A stretch of 64,000 nucleotides of DNA from Anadara kagoshimensis (GCA_021292105.1 CM037870.1:21173424-21237423); one strand, 5' to 3'. Shown: positions 47,751-61,110, numbered from the stretch's first letter. The notes: generated by a model from the letters alone, not told the origin. Numbers and translations are program-made.

Positions 47751-49470
47751 GGTGGTGTTTGATCTTCTGATGTAAGCAATTATAATGCAATGGCATTATT
47801 TTTAATATCACTGAGCTTATTTATTCTTATTTTACAAAAAATATTTTGTTGAATCAAGATTTGAACTGTCTGTCAAAACTTTGTTTAGCCTTGGAGATAA
47901 AAGTATTGTGACTAAGGGTTGGTATTGATCTTGGAAACATGTTTGTCATAAAATTTGGTCTACTTGAAATGAGGGGATAATTCAAGCACTGATAGGAAAG
48001 TTTTTAAATAAGTTGAAAGGAATTTATTTACATTGCTGGGATTAACATTTGATCTTGATCTGTATGGCTATCATAAAAGTGGAAAAACTTGATTAAAATT
48101 AATATTCATAGCTCTTGGGCATTCACTCAGTTACAATTACAATGTCCATTTTATAAAGATTGCCATTGATTTTAGCTGTCCTGTTTAATTAAGTGGAGAT
48201 TTTAGACTTTTAATGAACATAAATATTTTTGTTGGGATTCACTTAATTGTAGGCTAAGTTACTTTTTCACATTTATACAAGGAAAACTTATGAATATGCA
48301 TGTAAATAGAAAAATAAAAATGTTTTTATGGACTAAATTAATGTCCGGATTAAAGGAAGCAATATACCAAATAATACATAAATGTTTTTATTCCTCCATT
48401 TGTGCTCAATACATATTACTCTCCTTTGGACTTAAGCGAGCAGCTCTGAGCAATAATATTTAGCCCTTGAAAGTTCAAGATTACTGTCATAAGGCTAATT
48501 TGAATTTTTTCATAAAATGAGACTTTCAGAATTGCTAATTTGAAATGAATATTTTATATAAAAATTCAGAATTGGTCTCTTGACAATACATACTATACTG
48601 TATTTATAACTGTAATCCCATATCAATTTTGCTGTCTACCTTTTTCCGAAAATAAAATGTAGCGAAAAAGTAACAGTAAAAAGGCTCTTATTTGCCATCA
48701 CACTTCAAAAATTAATCTTTGCAAAATAGCCAGATGTCACAGTTAAAGCCTTGAAAATTTGTACCTGCAAATAAAGTCAATGACAGTATTTTACTGTCTT
48801 TTAGTTTTTGACTGAGCTGATATTTGCCAATTTCAGTTTTGTATGGTAGAAAATACTAAATTCTGAAAAACAATAAATTTTCTTACAATTCCTAAAAACA
48901 AAAGTGTTCTGGATAAATTTGTGACATGTTTTAATTGCTGGCTAAGAATATCAAGTTTGCCCGAAGAAGATGTGATGTTGTCTAGCTCATCCTTATCCTG
49001 TCCTTCTCATCAACTTCATTATAATGAAAATCAATTCTAAATGATCCTTCTCCTATATATTATTCATTAAGAGTATAAGATTCATTCCCCATTATGAAGA
49101 TCTCTACCATAAATTCTTAATCATAATTATTATTCCACACTTTACCAGGAAAAATCTAATTATAAGCCGTATGACTTGGGCTGCATCAAGTGTATTGTGC
49201 CATTTTATTGCATATCTGTGAACATAAAATAGCTGATGTGGAGGTTTATTTCATTTTCTTAATGTCTCGGAAAAAGCACTTTTATCTGTAGAAATCGTTT
49301 ATGCCTAGTTGAACTTGATGGCCAGACTTTGATAGTATATTAAAAGTTCAGATCTCTCTGGTGGTTGGAGGAGTACACATTTCTTACAAACTTGTCTGAA
49401 AGCATGCCAAATTGACCTGCTGATAGAGTCATTGTTTCTAGCTTGCCTGTACAAATAACAAGACCTCTTA
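47751..49470. other. Intron 2 stretch without recognised features
   Basis: AT-rich sequence with no recognisable repeats or frames. Confidence 0.5.
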
Positions 49471-49472
49471 CA

Positions 49473-49609
49473 TGGGTCTTAGTGGCCAAGTGGTCTAAAT
49501 CATGTGTTTATGGTGGCACCTCTTACCCGAGTTTCCTCCACCATCCGTGAACTGACTGCCTTGATATAAGTGACTGGAACAAAACACCATTGCTTCACTC
49601 CACTCTGTA
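49473..49609 (+). mobile_element. tRNA-derived SINE with internal deletion
   Basis: The head GGGTCTTAGTGGCCAAGTGG with TCTAAATCATG is well preserved. After GGCACCTCTTACC the sequence jumps to CGAGTTTCCTCCACCATCCG and the tail GATATAAGTGACTGGAACAA, so the box B region and the body are missing, compared with the copy at 44357. It ends CTTCACTCCACTC. The antisense 61-codon frame is a by-product. Confidence 0.72.
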
Positions 49610-50380
49610 CAGTACATTATACCCTGACTTTGGTTTACATCATCATCATCCATGTCAAGATTTGGCCAATGTTGTTTCATGTTTTAGACTAGGTAAGATA
49701 GGCTGTTCTTCTGACAGCTCTTGTTCTTAGTGGGCACAAATAATCCAACCTGGCTAACATGTAATTTGGGAATACCTATTGATGTTGGAAGGAAATTATG
49801 ACCGTTATAACACTGATGCAGAAACTTAATGAAACAATGGACCTGCCTTATAATGGTGGTTATAGGATTCAACTCTGGTCTTATGTAAGAGAATTTAAAT
49901 TGCTAAATAACAACAGCAATAGCTTTCCTTCCCATTATGACACGGAGCTAGGCTAACTGTGAGAATGACAGTTACGCATCTTGATCTAAATAGGTTTCTT
50001 GCATCTCTAAATGCCTCTTTGGAACTTTTACCATTTATGTGGAAGGAAGAAGTTTATGGTTTATTTTCACTTTAAGTATTATATATATTTCAGATGTGAC
50101 GTTTATGTGGTGTATTTATGTCTGTTCTGGGTACAAATGTCGCTGTTGTATAGAGGTTTTATAGAGCGAATGTTTAATGGTTAGGTTTTAAGGATGTAAT
50201 CTATTCTGCATGTGTGCATGATGACTATAAGTTTTACTGCATGTTTGTTATGAAACTGGTTCCTAAACATGCATCTTCTACTTACATTAAAAATAAACAA
50301 GATACAGTAACAACATAACTCTCCTTTGATGTAAGTATCTTGTGTTTAATAGTATTTAAATTAAGCTTTTTACAACTTAA

Positions 50381-50402
50381 GAGAGAGAGAGAGAGAGAGA
50401 GA
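50381..50402. repeat. (GA)n microsatellite
   Basis: Eleven perfect units. Confidence 0.95.
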
Positions 50403-52257
50403 AGGAGGGTTGATTTAGAGAAGAGATTTGGATTTTGATACATTTGTTTTGAAGACCAAATGCATTAATAATTAAAATTTAAATTTAAAGTAGAAAGTGT
50501 GTTCATCATGTATTGGTCAAAATAGCTAAAATTCTCAGCAAAATCAATTTTTTAAGCAGAGGTTATCATTGTTCAGTAGTCTTCCCTCCAGCAGAGAATG
50601 TGCACTGTATAAGTACAGGATCAAACGAAGGACTAATCTAATCTGAAAATCCTCTAAATGGCCCTATCATGCACTTACTCTGAGGTCATTATAAGTTGAT
50701 AGCATTTGTCACATATAATCTCTGGGATTATCATATATTAAGGGACATAGTGTCCACATAGTCAGTTGATAGTCCAGCTACCCCGAGTACACAGTGGAGA
50801 TTGCTTCCTTATAAGGCCATTATCTGCTTATTGATAAGTTAAATATGTAAACACACACATATAATGCTTTGTTTGGATCACATTATAGATATTGAGGGGC
50901 ACCTGTCATATTTATACAGATAGTAACAGTTTGACCAGTGTCCCACACGTTTATATGTAAACAGTTGGCTTTGTTTTAGTGTGTTGTGGGAAGACATTCC
51001 CTGCAGCGGTTGAACTCAGGTGGTCAGTCAGTCTTCCTTGAACTTGGAATAAGGTGACAATGCAGTGTTCAATCTAGGATTCTTTGAGGGGTCATTTGCA
51101 TTATTTCATGTTAAATATAGCCTACTTAGACTTTATTAATGGGATCAGTTTGCACAATAAGTAGTCAATATCCCCATGGACCCTTTCTGGATTAAACTTT
51201 GTTAAACTGAAGCTTCATAGATAATATCTACATCACTTACACGCTGACCAAAGTGACCAAGAACACACCACATGATTAATAAAACAAACACAATATTATA
51301 AAAACAAGATTATTGAAACCAGTGATTATTGATCTCTGGATTTTGGATGAGCACAGGCCATATAATAATCAAATTTTACCCAGTGCTGTTGTCAAATACA
51401 TGTAGTGGCAACTTGTGTACAGCACAAAATATTTAGGTGTTGGTGTCTTACAATGCTTTCATGGATTTGAGGAGTTTATTGTCTGCCTTAGCCTTGTGGC
51501 CAATGAGCAGGCCACTCGGCTTTCATTGGAATAAAGGTTTTGCTGATTAAATATCAAACTGTCTGTTTATTATATAAAGCTAGTTGTTGTATACATATAC
51601 AGTGTTCATGTATTTATTTTATATAAAAGACTCAAGTTTTGCAGATTACTTTTTTGTTTATTGAAAAGTTTGCATTTAGCTACTTGTAATACTTGAAAAA
51701 AGTCTATACAACAAGTGGGAAAAACTTCCGTGAGTATTTGGACATCCCTTTCATTTGATGTAATAGAAATGAGACGTCATGACGACTTTATTTTGAACAC
51801 TTACAATGTTATATACATTTTGTATATATCTTTCCTTTCATTTAAGTGTTTTGTTTATGTTTTGATGTGGGTGTTTTCGTTCGTTTTTTGAACTCAATAT
51901 CTTAAAATTGTAAATAAAAAAACCTGAAGAATTAATCGCTAAATTTGAGCAGTTTTCCTTTGAACATTTAATTAATTGTCTATCTCAGTTGGAATAAAGC
52001 TTCTCCAGACAGTCTTATGTTTGGTTTTGTAACTCAAGAAAACAGTATTTAATTCTTATAAAATATTCTCCATTCATATCATAATTATATTAAATGAAAA
52101 ATGAAAAGGAATTAAAAAACATACTAAAGTACATGTACCTTTGTATCAAATAAAATTTATTTAAAAGAGTTGTGTCATTACCTGTATACAATATTATATG
52201 TGTGTTTCGTAGCCCAACCTTTTTATATCAATACAGTAGATTGCAAATTTCATCAAC
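50403..52257. other. Intron 2 stretch without recognised features
   Basis: AT-rich. Nothing is supported beyond a weak impression of repeat-like sequence around 50580-50640. Confidence 0.45.
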
Positions 52258-52320
52258 TTGTCTATCTGTCTGACTGGCTGTCTGTCTATCTGTCTGTCTG
52301 TCTGTCTGTCTATCTGTCTA
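52258..52320. repeat. (TCTG)n / (TATC) tetranucleotide repeat
   Basis: About 15 units of TGTC with interspersed TATC and GACTGGC variants. Confidence 0.93.
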
Positions 52321-52764
52321 AGTCAATTTGGTTTCCAAGTTTTTAAGCTGCTTCCATTTAAACAGCCAAAATACACTTGCCCAATACCATTAGATTATTG
52401 ATGTCATTGATTTCCAGAAAGATGGAATGGATTAATGATGTTTAACACCAAAGTCAAGAGCTGTTCTCTTATGTGGAGGTGGTCAGTTTCCAGAGTACCT
52501 GAACTAAACCACTGAATTTGAAAACGTTGGTTCAGGTGGTTGTGGACGTTGATTATGGGAAAAAATTTGACTGGAGCCCTATCAGTCCACACTGACTGTT
52601 TCATTAAAAAAATATATACAGTAATTTACATGAATTAAATATGTAAAAGATCAGATCTTTTCATCTCCAAATTATTGGTATATAGATGATATGTATGTAT
52701 ATATTGTGATCATCATAAATCATATTACTTTCACCTTATGTTAAAAAATAAGTAAAAAATATAA

Positions 52765-53000
52765 TTTGATAAGGTGTCATTTATAACAACAATACCTGCA
52801 TCATGTAATTAATCATTTATTATAATTCTTATCATTTATTGGGGAAAAATACCCAAATTTCATTTTTGAACGAAATTGAGAAAAAAACCCCACTTAATAA
52901 GTTGTCATTATAACTACAATATCTGCATCATGTAATTTATCATTATTTATTTGGAAAAATACCTTCATCTGAATTTCATTTTTGAACCCAAACAAAATTT
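52765..53000. repeat. Old two-copy tandem duplication, about 125 bp
   Basis: GATAAGGTGTCATTTATAAC, ATACCTGCATCATGTAATTA, GGGGAAAAATACCC and AATTTCATTTTTGAACGAAA return as AATAAGTTGTCATTATAACT, ATATCTGCATCATGTAATTT, TTGGAAAAATACC and AATTTCATTTTTGAACCCAA. The two copies have diverged. Confidence 0.82.
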
Positions 53001-53859
53001 TAATGTGATATTTTAAACCTATCAACCTCTTTAAAGGCAAGGTGAAAATGAAGGTGTAGCATTACTTGAGTAACATTACACGATCTTTGAAGAATTCTTT
53101 GATTAAATTCTTCACATAAATGAAGTTCTTATTTAAAAAAATCCAAAACTGTATTAAGTTGACTCTTAAAAGGTCATTTAATTAAAACTATACACAGAAA
53201 ATTATACAGAATGAAAGCTTGATTGATTATACAATTATTGTAAGACATTAAACGCTTGTCGTCAAGACCTTGGGGTTTTAAATAAAGGTGTAGATGACAA
53301 TATCCATTCCAGAATCGCAGTCTGAGATTTATGACGACTTCGTTTAAAGAGTATGTACTTTTTAATTAAATACAGTGCTTTACTTATTTTTTATGAAAAA
53401 ATGAAACAATCTGATTAAAGGAAATCGGTCTATATAATGTTCTTATCATAAAGAATTGATTCCATCAAAGTATTTTTTTGACAAAAAGTTACGTTTTCAC
53501 TTTATGTTTGATATGAGATACATTTGAATGGTAAAACTTGATAACGTGAAGTAGAAGTGTGGTAATTGATTTCACATGTAAAATATTGCATGAAAGCGTT
53601 ATATTATGATCCGTCTGTGAGGTACAAATACATTATATTATGTATTACCCATTTCACATGTAATACAATACTTGATGTGTCTGCAGTGTTTGATATGATA
53701 GGCGCAGTGTTAATGTAAACATTTCAAGTTGGGATTTTTAAGTGCACTTGATACACTCATCATTTTTAAAAACTAAAAAAAAAAATTTTCTCTAGTTGTG
53801 CATTGTGTGTACAGTTAATTTTGAATGTAATTGATGTACATGTATAAGACATATGCTAA

Positions 53860-54075
53860 AATAGCACTGGTCAATCTTTTGAATGAATATTTGCTATGTA
53901 GGACTGGTCAGCACTGGTCAAACTCTGGATGTAAAAATCATTTTGTTAAACAGCACTGGTCAACACTTTGAATATAATAGGCATTTGCAAAATAACACTG
54001 GTAAACACTGGATGTATGGCAATGAATATTTTCCATGTAATATTATTGGTCAACACTTTGGATGGACATTTTTCT
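53860..54075. repeat. Degenerate minisatellite, five units of about 45 bp
   Basis: AGCACTGGTCAATCTTTTGA, GCACTGGTCAAACTCTGGAT, GCACTGGTCAACACTTTGAA, ACACTGGTAAACACTGGATG and ATTGGTCAACACTTTGGATG start successive units of 36-50 bp, several followed by an AATATTT or ATTTTC segment. The overlapping 79- and 88-codon frames read repeated STGQHFE-like peptides, but these are products of the repeat. Confidence 0.75.
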
Positions 54076-54234
54076 GGTTATTGCATAAATTTCTTGATAC
54101 CAAGAATAAAAATAACTTTTAAAGCCATTGGTTTGAATGAATGCCTTGGCTTGAATGGTACAATAAAAGTTTGTCCTCATCACATGGAAAGCATTTTACA
54201 TGAAGAATTCTTCTTGAGCAAGTCATGCCCCTGA

Positions 54235-56030
54235 TTGTAATGTCTTCCCTATAACATTTGCCATCATTTTCACATATTTGTTTTGTAAATAAACATTTAA
54301 CAAAAATAGAAATTTCCCCTTTATAAATAGCGATTATAAATGTTATGGTTTGTCAAACACAGCAATAACAGCATATACAGCCAGTCATTCAGGCTCTTGT
54401 TTTCACCATGTGATGTGCAATTCTCATTCTCTGAAAGCAATTTTCTCTGCTCTCGGGATAGTATGATGTCTCTTTTGAAATGATTTCATCATAATACATT
54501 TTGTCATGCATGTTCTTTGCCACATTCCAGAAACTAAGATTCTCGCACATGCAACACATTTAATCTTCTTAATAATAGATATCCAAATCTGGAAAAAAAA
54601 TAATGTTATAAGAAGTAATGGATTATTGTGCAAAATGTAATTGATTAAATCGCGGATAGAAACGTTAAACAAAATAATGGTAGCGTTTGAAGTATAATGG
54701 GTTTTGTAATGGAGACATGTTAAAAAAGACCAGCTACAAAGAATATTGTAATGTTGTTACTTTTAATAACGGCAATATTGTATCGCTTTGTATTGGCTTC
54801 ACCAACGCAGTTACATGAAATATAAACCGTTAACGATCAATTTATTTAACAGTGAAGTTAATTTAAGTCAAGTATAGCTGGTATCTGCTTTGTAGCTGGT
54901 ATTTATGGGACAGTATGTTTTATAGAAGTACATCAGCACTGTCAATGATTGGGATGCATGTAAATTCGGTATTACATAAAATTTTGACTTTTATGTGTGT
55001 TCTGCACTTAATGTTATTCATTGGCTGTAATATTTCCTCTCTTCTAAGAATGTTTCATGTTGATTGAGACCATACCAGCTTAAGGTATTATTGTTAAAAG
55101 TTAGACTCTGGTCTCAGCCAGAATATGAAAGGGCAAAGGGGACCATTGAAGAAAAATTGTTCCATCTTCTAAAATGCTAAGCATTGATGCTACCACAGAT
55201 CCAGCTTATTTAAAGTTGTACCCATAATTTCAAATTTATAATAAGTGGTATGTGGTGCAGTGATACCTAAGTCAGTGTTTTAGACCAGGTGGTAACCAAG
55301 GCCCAGTGGTGTGTTGGTTATTATTCTTACAAAATGCTGTTGTCTATGGTATTTAGTAACAATTGTTATAACATGTTGCTGTGAATTCTTTGTATAATTA
55401 TTACTTGTCTGGGGTTCATCGTTTATTAGTTACTAATACTAAACATAGTTCTTCCTGACAATGATTGAGAGGTTTGTATATATACATGTATATTGTTTGG
55501 AATTTTCGACTTTGTGATGGATATTGGAACTACATAAAAGCCAGATTCATTAACAGTTTGGATAGAAAACACACAATATTGTGGTATTACTTGTCAAAAT
55601 GCTATTTATCAAGGAAGATATAATTTATTTTTGTTTGTTTATTTCCCAGATAATTGGTATAGGCCTTCTTATATAGATTTATTTCTTTAAAAGCTGGGTG
55701 ATAAAAGGAAGAAGAAGGAGATAGATATGTGTTTATCTTACTGTTTATATCACCAGTTATAAACCAGGAAACTTTTTGTGATAGCAGAATACAAATAAAT
55801 CTTTTTGGTGAATTTGTATGTATGAAATAATTGATGCATCAGGACTAAGTCTTGTTACATAATATCCTGAAATTCTGAGTCCAAAACAATTTTAGCTTGC
55901 TTGGATATGCATATGATGTAAAATTGACTTATGCCATCTGTGTGATCATTGATGCCCAGTGTCACAGTTCTTGTTTTAAGATTTTTGATAGGCTAGATTT
56001 TAGGAGAAGAATATAACACTGCACTCTTTA
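54235..56030. other. Intron 2 stretch without recognised features
   Basis: AT-rich sequence. A minus-strand 82-codon frame at 54424-54672 has no known motif. Confidence 0.45.
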
Positions 56031-56039
56031 AGGGTCTTT

Positions 56040-56155
56040 TGACCTTTGAACTAGCATCCTTTTGTTGACCTTGCAAGCACACTGGCAGTGATCTTGACTT
56101 TGCATCCTTTTGTTGCCTGCAGTGATCTTGACCTTGTATCCTTTTGTTTCCCTAA
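56040..56155. repeat. Degenerate tandem repeat (GACCTT...CATCCTTTTGTT)
   Basis: GCATCCTTTTGTTGACCTTG, then CAGTGATCTTGACTTTGCATCC, then CAGTGATCTTGACCTTGTATCC: three units of about 40-50 bp, each ending in CCTTTTGTT. Confidence 0.7.
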
Positions 56156-57047
56156 ATCAATAAAGTCTTATTTGTATTCTAATCATTTCCTCTTATTTTG
56201 AGCAGTTGATGTTGCCTTCAAGTTCATACTTGTCATGTTTTTTTACATTGTATAATTGTTACCAGATGACTAAAAGCAAATTCTTCTTTCTACAAATGAA
56301 AGAATTGCATATCATTGGAGTATTTGTATGTACAGCCTAAGAGCACATGTTGGATATATTCCTTGTTAATTCTGTTAACCAGCTGCATTCTGGTAATATT
56401 TTACCAAAAGGTAGATTTACACTTTGTCAAAGGGAAGCTGATGATTAGAAATAATAAAAAATAACAAACCAAAACAAATCAGGGTTGGGTATCGATAAAA
56501 GCTAAGTTTGTTTACAAGAATTCCGGGGAGAAAATTGTATTATATCGTGAAGATTGGTAAAGAAGGAGTTTTGATTAGCAGGAGTAGATATTAGAGTTAA
56601 TAATAGGATGCAAGTTTACATCAGAATGAGATAGTCGTTTTATCGATTTTTGGCGTGTGAAATAATGTCACAACTGATTGTTAAGCAGAGTCCAGGAAAC
56701 TGAAACTAGAAAAACAATATAAGCTAATTCCCGGGCTGATTTCTCATCACATGGAAAACTTTGTCAGGGGGTTAATTGGAATGGAAAGAGATTGAACATA
56801 GTAGTCGGTAAAGGTGAAATTGATGAGGAAATAGATTGCTTGCTGTATTTGTTTCCTATTAATTGACTTATATAGACAAAAATCTGTCAGAAATCAAATG
56901 TTGATAAATTACGTGGTATAGAGTAGACTAGTTAGTAATTACTCTTGTCTGTCAGCTCCATTAGCTAATTAATCAGATCTAATTTAGTTTTGATTATTTT
57001 GAAATTGGGCTCTTAATTTGAAAACCCTTGCTGTGTTGTGTAACTGT

Positions 57048-57313
57048 GAAGGAAGGCAACGGAGAACATGAAATTTCTAGTAATTATAAACCAACTAGAC
57101 AAGGCTTCTCTAGTTTGGAACAAAATCTGTCAGGTCAAACATAACATGTTCCCAGTCAGAACAAAGTGTGGAGGGAGGCAATGGATAACATGAAATCCCT
57201 GGTAATTACAAACCACTTAGGTAAACAGCCAGACTAGACTTCTACCGATTGGAACAAAATTTTAGTACATCTAATCCTTCATAACATTTTCATTTTCCCA
57301 GTCAGAGCATAGT
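57048..57313. repeat. Old two-copy tandem duplication, about 130 bp
   Basis: GGAAGGCAACGGAGAACATG, TAGTAATTATAAACCAACTA, TTTGGAACAAAATCTGTCAG and TTCCCAGTCAGAACAAAG are repeated as GGGAGGCAATGGATAACATG, TGGTAATTACAAACCACTTA, ATTGGAACAAAATTTTAGTA and TTCCCAGTCAGAGCATAG. Clearly diverged, and no common frame. Confidence 0.85.
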
Positions 57314-58075
57314 AGTTGTTACACTTTAGTCTCTAAGCTTGTAAATGTACTATAAAAATGTAAAAGTAATTAACATGAATGAAACGATAATTAAGTCCAT
57401 TGTAACAGTTAGCAAACTCCTTTACATGGATGCTTAAAGTGCACACAAACATCAATCTACATTATAGATAAACATCTTTTTTTTCATATCAAATAACAGA
57501 ATTTTGGTGTAATTTAAGGAGGAATTTAACTAGTATTTACTTTACTGTGATGTTTGTATTGTTTTATCAAACGGTTTGCTCTGTGTATTTAACTCTTCAT
57601 CACAATCGACATCACAATCGACATCCAATGATTCAATCCACATTCAACAATCAACAAACGATTTACAAAAACAGGGTAAGATAGAACCAGACTGATCAAA
57701 TAGTCAATGTTTAGTAATAATTACATGATCAATTGTTTTACTGATATGGTGCATTATAGAACTGATTTAGTCGGGGAAATTGGTTTAAATGGATATGCAG
57801 TAGATCTATCTGTACAGATACTTATCAACTACAGACTATATTTACAGTATATAGATCCAGAAGTGATTTGTCATGGAAAGTGCTTGTTGCTTTATTTTAT
57901 AGACTATTTTGTTTGATCACTGCTGTTTTTCTTGGCAGAGGAAATTAAGACTTTGCTCTCTGGGAAATGAGTTTCGCTGAATTAAGGATTTTGGTTTAAC
58001 ATCACTATGGTTAAGATCAGTCCTGAATCTAATACCAGGATATTAAAACTGAATAGTTATCAAAAACTTTTTATA

Positions 58076-58124
<49 letters not shown>
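58076..58124. repeat. (GT)n microsatellite
   Basis: About 23 GT units, with one GTGC interruption at the start. It can adopt Z-DNA in principle. Confidence 0.96.
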
Positions 58125-58126
<2 letters not shown>

Positions 58127-58237
58127 AATTATAAGGGACCTATTTCTGTTTAAAATTTAATAAAAATGAAAAAAAACTTCCAAAGTTTTGTAAAGTTACA
58201 TATAGAAACTTTTTTTAAATAAAAATTTAAAAAGGGT

Positions 58238-58256
58238 ATTATTATTATTATTATTT
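58238..58256. repeat. (ATT)n short microsatellite
   Basis: Six units. Confidence 0.85.
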
Positions 58257-59015
58257 TAAATTTGAGATTCTGGTCCTGGTTTTGCAATCACTCCTTAGCT
58301 AAGATTATCCTTAACTAAAGTTTTCAAAAATTCAAATCTTTATAATTTTGGTAATTTTCAAGATATTAACCTTAGGGCTTCAGCACTTGCTTTCTATTTG
58401 GTCATGGATATTTTGGAAAAACTGAAAGGCGTAAACAATATAATTAATGTGGCAGTTGTCCTATATAGGATACATTAATTTATTTCCATAATTAAAGTTG
58501 AAAGTTTGTTAAATGTCATGGTGATAAAATGATATATAAAACCAAATATATGATTAAAACAAGTTCAGAGGTACACACATTTTGTTGTTGTAAAAAAAAA
58601 TTTCTGTTAATTTGATAAATGTTATACCACATAATATTTATATAATGGAGCCAACTATGATTATGTAATATAAGGCATTATACAGGCCTGCCAAGGATAA
58701 AAATGTCAAAGTTATTACATGTTGAAAGAAGTGGGAGATACCCTGCATAATGGGATAGTTTTTATTTAAAATTTGAACATAACGGAGAATGAGGAGTTGA
58801 CAGCTCAGAATTTTTGTAGAGTCTCTGAAGCTTGTCTGAGAATGTGTGTATCACCCAGGGTTAAGTGGGAATGACAGTATGTAATAAAGCTTTTGATTGG
58901 TACAAGATGATTTTGTGGTATAGTGTAAAATATGGTTCTGATCTGTCAACAGTGGGAGTGAATGAGTGATGTACTTGCTTGCATCTTATCTGCATGTAAA
59001 TTTTCTTTTTAATTA

Positions 59016-59194
59016 CAGTCAAACCTGTCTATAAAGGCCAACTAAGGGAACTAATAAAAGTGGCCTTTAGGGACAGGTGGCCCTTATATACAGGTTCAAA
59101 TAACATGAATAAAAAGTAATAGGGATAACATTTTACTGGCCTTTAATAGCAGGTAGCCCTTGTATAGAGGTGGTCTTTAAGGCAGGTTGGACTG
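59016..59194. mobile_element. MITE with CAGTCAAACCTGTCT ends, copy 2 (in intron 2)
   Basis: A 179-bp copy in the same orientation as the one at 2164-2337. It shares the left end CAGTCAAACCTGTCTATAAA, the central TATATACAGGTTCAAATAA and the right end GGCAGGTTGGACTG. TA flanks it at 59014-59015 and 59195-59196. Scattered substitutions and small indels show the two copies inserted independently and are not recent. Confidence 0.85.
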
Positions 59195-59196
59195 TA

Positions 59197-60790
59197 GTCG
59201 GTTCATTAAAATTATGAGTGTGATTAAAAAAAATGTAGGTAAAGTACTGTAATTATAGAACATTGTATCCTTTAGCCTGCTTGTTTATTAAAATTTTACC
59301 ATCTGAGAAATAAAAAATTGATGTTTATTAGGTTCTGGTAGAGTGACAATTTTAGCTTTTATACAACAATTGGCAACATGTTGACATGGCTGCTCGAGTA
59401 AGGTGAACAAGGACATCTATGGAGAATATATGAAAAGTTAAAAACAAGACATTGATATGGCTTTCTGTACAAGATAGACATTTTACAGCTTCTAAGAAAA
59501 ATCAATAAATTTTAAATTTTTTTTTTTAAAACTGACAATTAATGACATTTTGTGTCTGAGTTTAGTGAGCTACAGCAGTGTTCTGGGATTACTTAGAGAA
59601 CAGAAATAGTCTTATAAATGCCTTATCTCCAAGAATACTTTATTAGATTTTGCTTTTTGAATTTAGTCTTATTAAAAAGCTAAGGAAATTACATGTAACA
59701 GATAGTCTACAGGCTTCCTATTACCACCATCAGGCATTTAATAGTGTCTGCTTTCAACAGAGTTTGAAAATGGAAAGCAATAACAACATTTTTAAAAGCC
59801 ATTTTGAAGAGTTATATATCTAAAACGTCTGTATTGTTGTAGTAAAATTTTGTTTTTTTATAAGATTTTAAGATGCATGTTATTGTTAGGGTGATTGTTA
59901 CTTTAGATAACTAATTTTGTCAATTTGGACATTTTCCTTGTTCTGTCTGAATGATCCCTATCCTACCACCCGTTCTCCCCAAATAAGGTCAAATATTATG
60001 GTGTCTGCTCTTTACATTATCCCAAGGTTGAGCCACAGAGTATCATTACAACAACAAGACACCAAATATTTCATATAAAATCTATATACATGAGAAAGCT
60101 GTTTGTGCAAACTTTATATAAATATTGGCATTAAGGCTTTGTAACAGTGAAAGCAAGGCCTGATTATTTGTACAAGAATTCAGTGTAACCACTACACCCT
60201 GGTTTTATTCTATATTTATTTAATATGTTAGTATTTTTAAAGCTTAAACCAAAGTGGGGGACTTACTAGTCAGTTGTTAAGACGTTAAGACGCAGACCCA
60301 GGAAAATCAACATCTTTTGTTTTACAAAGTAAATATTCACATAAACTGCGTTAAATGGTTTTTATATAATCCATATATCTATACTGTAACAGGAAACAAT
60401 TTTTTGAAAATAAATTTATATAATGAAAATTAAAATCTATTTTGAAGAAAAAAACGTTTCAGTAAAATTTGCACACAAATTGAGTAATCAATTTTAACAA
60501 TATTGTCTTTAGATTTAAAATTTTCACTGTGTACACATTTGGTCCATATGCATAGAAAAGTTTTGAAATAATTTGACAAAAGGTTATTTGTAGTAATTTA
60601 TTTGCTTAAAGCTTGGGAATTAGGGGGTATATTTGTGTTTCCAAGTCTACTGAGGTAATATAGACACAAGTTTAACACAATATAACATGTCTAAGGTATA
60701 ATAATATAGACATTGATTTTAGTCCATGCGGTTGGCTTAACAGGGTACTTACGATGGTTGTGACAAATTCAGGAAAACCTGTCCTAGTTT
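59197..60790. other. Intron 2 stretch without recognised features
   Basis: AT-rich sequence without supported features. Confidence 0.45.
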
Positions 60791-60794
60791 TCAG

Positions 60795-60912
60795 TATAGA
60801 ATATTTTGTTCAGATTACTGGTAGACAGTTTTTAGGATAGACTAGTTTGTTCAGATTACTAGTAGACAGTTTTTAGGATAGAATATTTTGTTCAGATTAC
60901 TGATAGACAGAT
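60795..60912. repeat. 41-bp tandem repeat, three units
   Basis: TTCAGATTACT anchors are at 60809, 60850 and 60891, so the period is exactly 41. Units read AATATTTTGTTCAGATTACT, then GGTAGACAGTTTTTAGGATA. Differences are few, so the array is fairly young. Confidence 0.92.
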
Positions 60913-60999
60913 ATTTGTATACAGTTTCAATCAACAAACAATATTCATAGTAATGTCCTAATAAATAACCCAATTTAGACAGGTTTTCAGTTTATCTGT

Positions 61000-61110
61000 A
61001 CACCAGTGGTGCCCGTGTCCTTCACAGATTGTTGTGAATTTGATCCCAGTTTCCCTCAAGTGAGAAAAAATTGTCGTGTTGTGGATAGTTAAAAAAAATT
61101 GCTGATGTGA
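61000..61110 (+). mobile_element. Possible degraded SINE body
   Basis: GTGAATTTGATCCCAGTTTC followed by CAAGTGAGAAAAAATTGTCG resembles the box B and body order of the SINE copies (GGTTTGAATCTCACTC, then TAGTGTAAAAAAGCTCGTC). The head and tail are not recognisable. The 105-codon minus-strand frame across it (60958-61275) is therefore not called as a gene. Confidence 0.3.
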
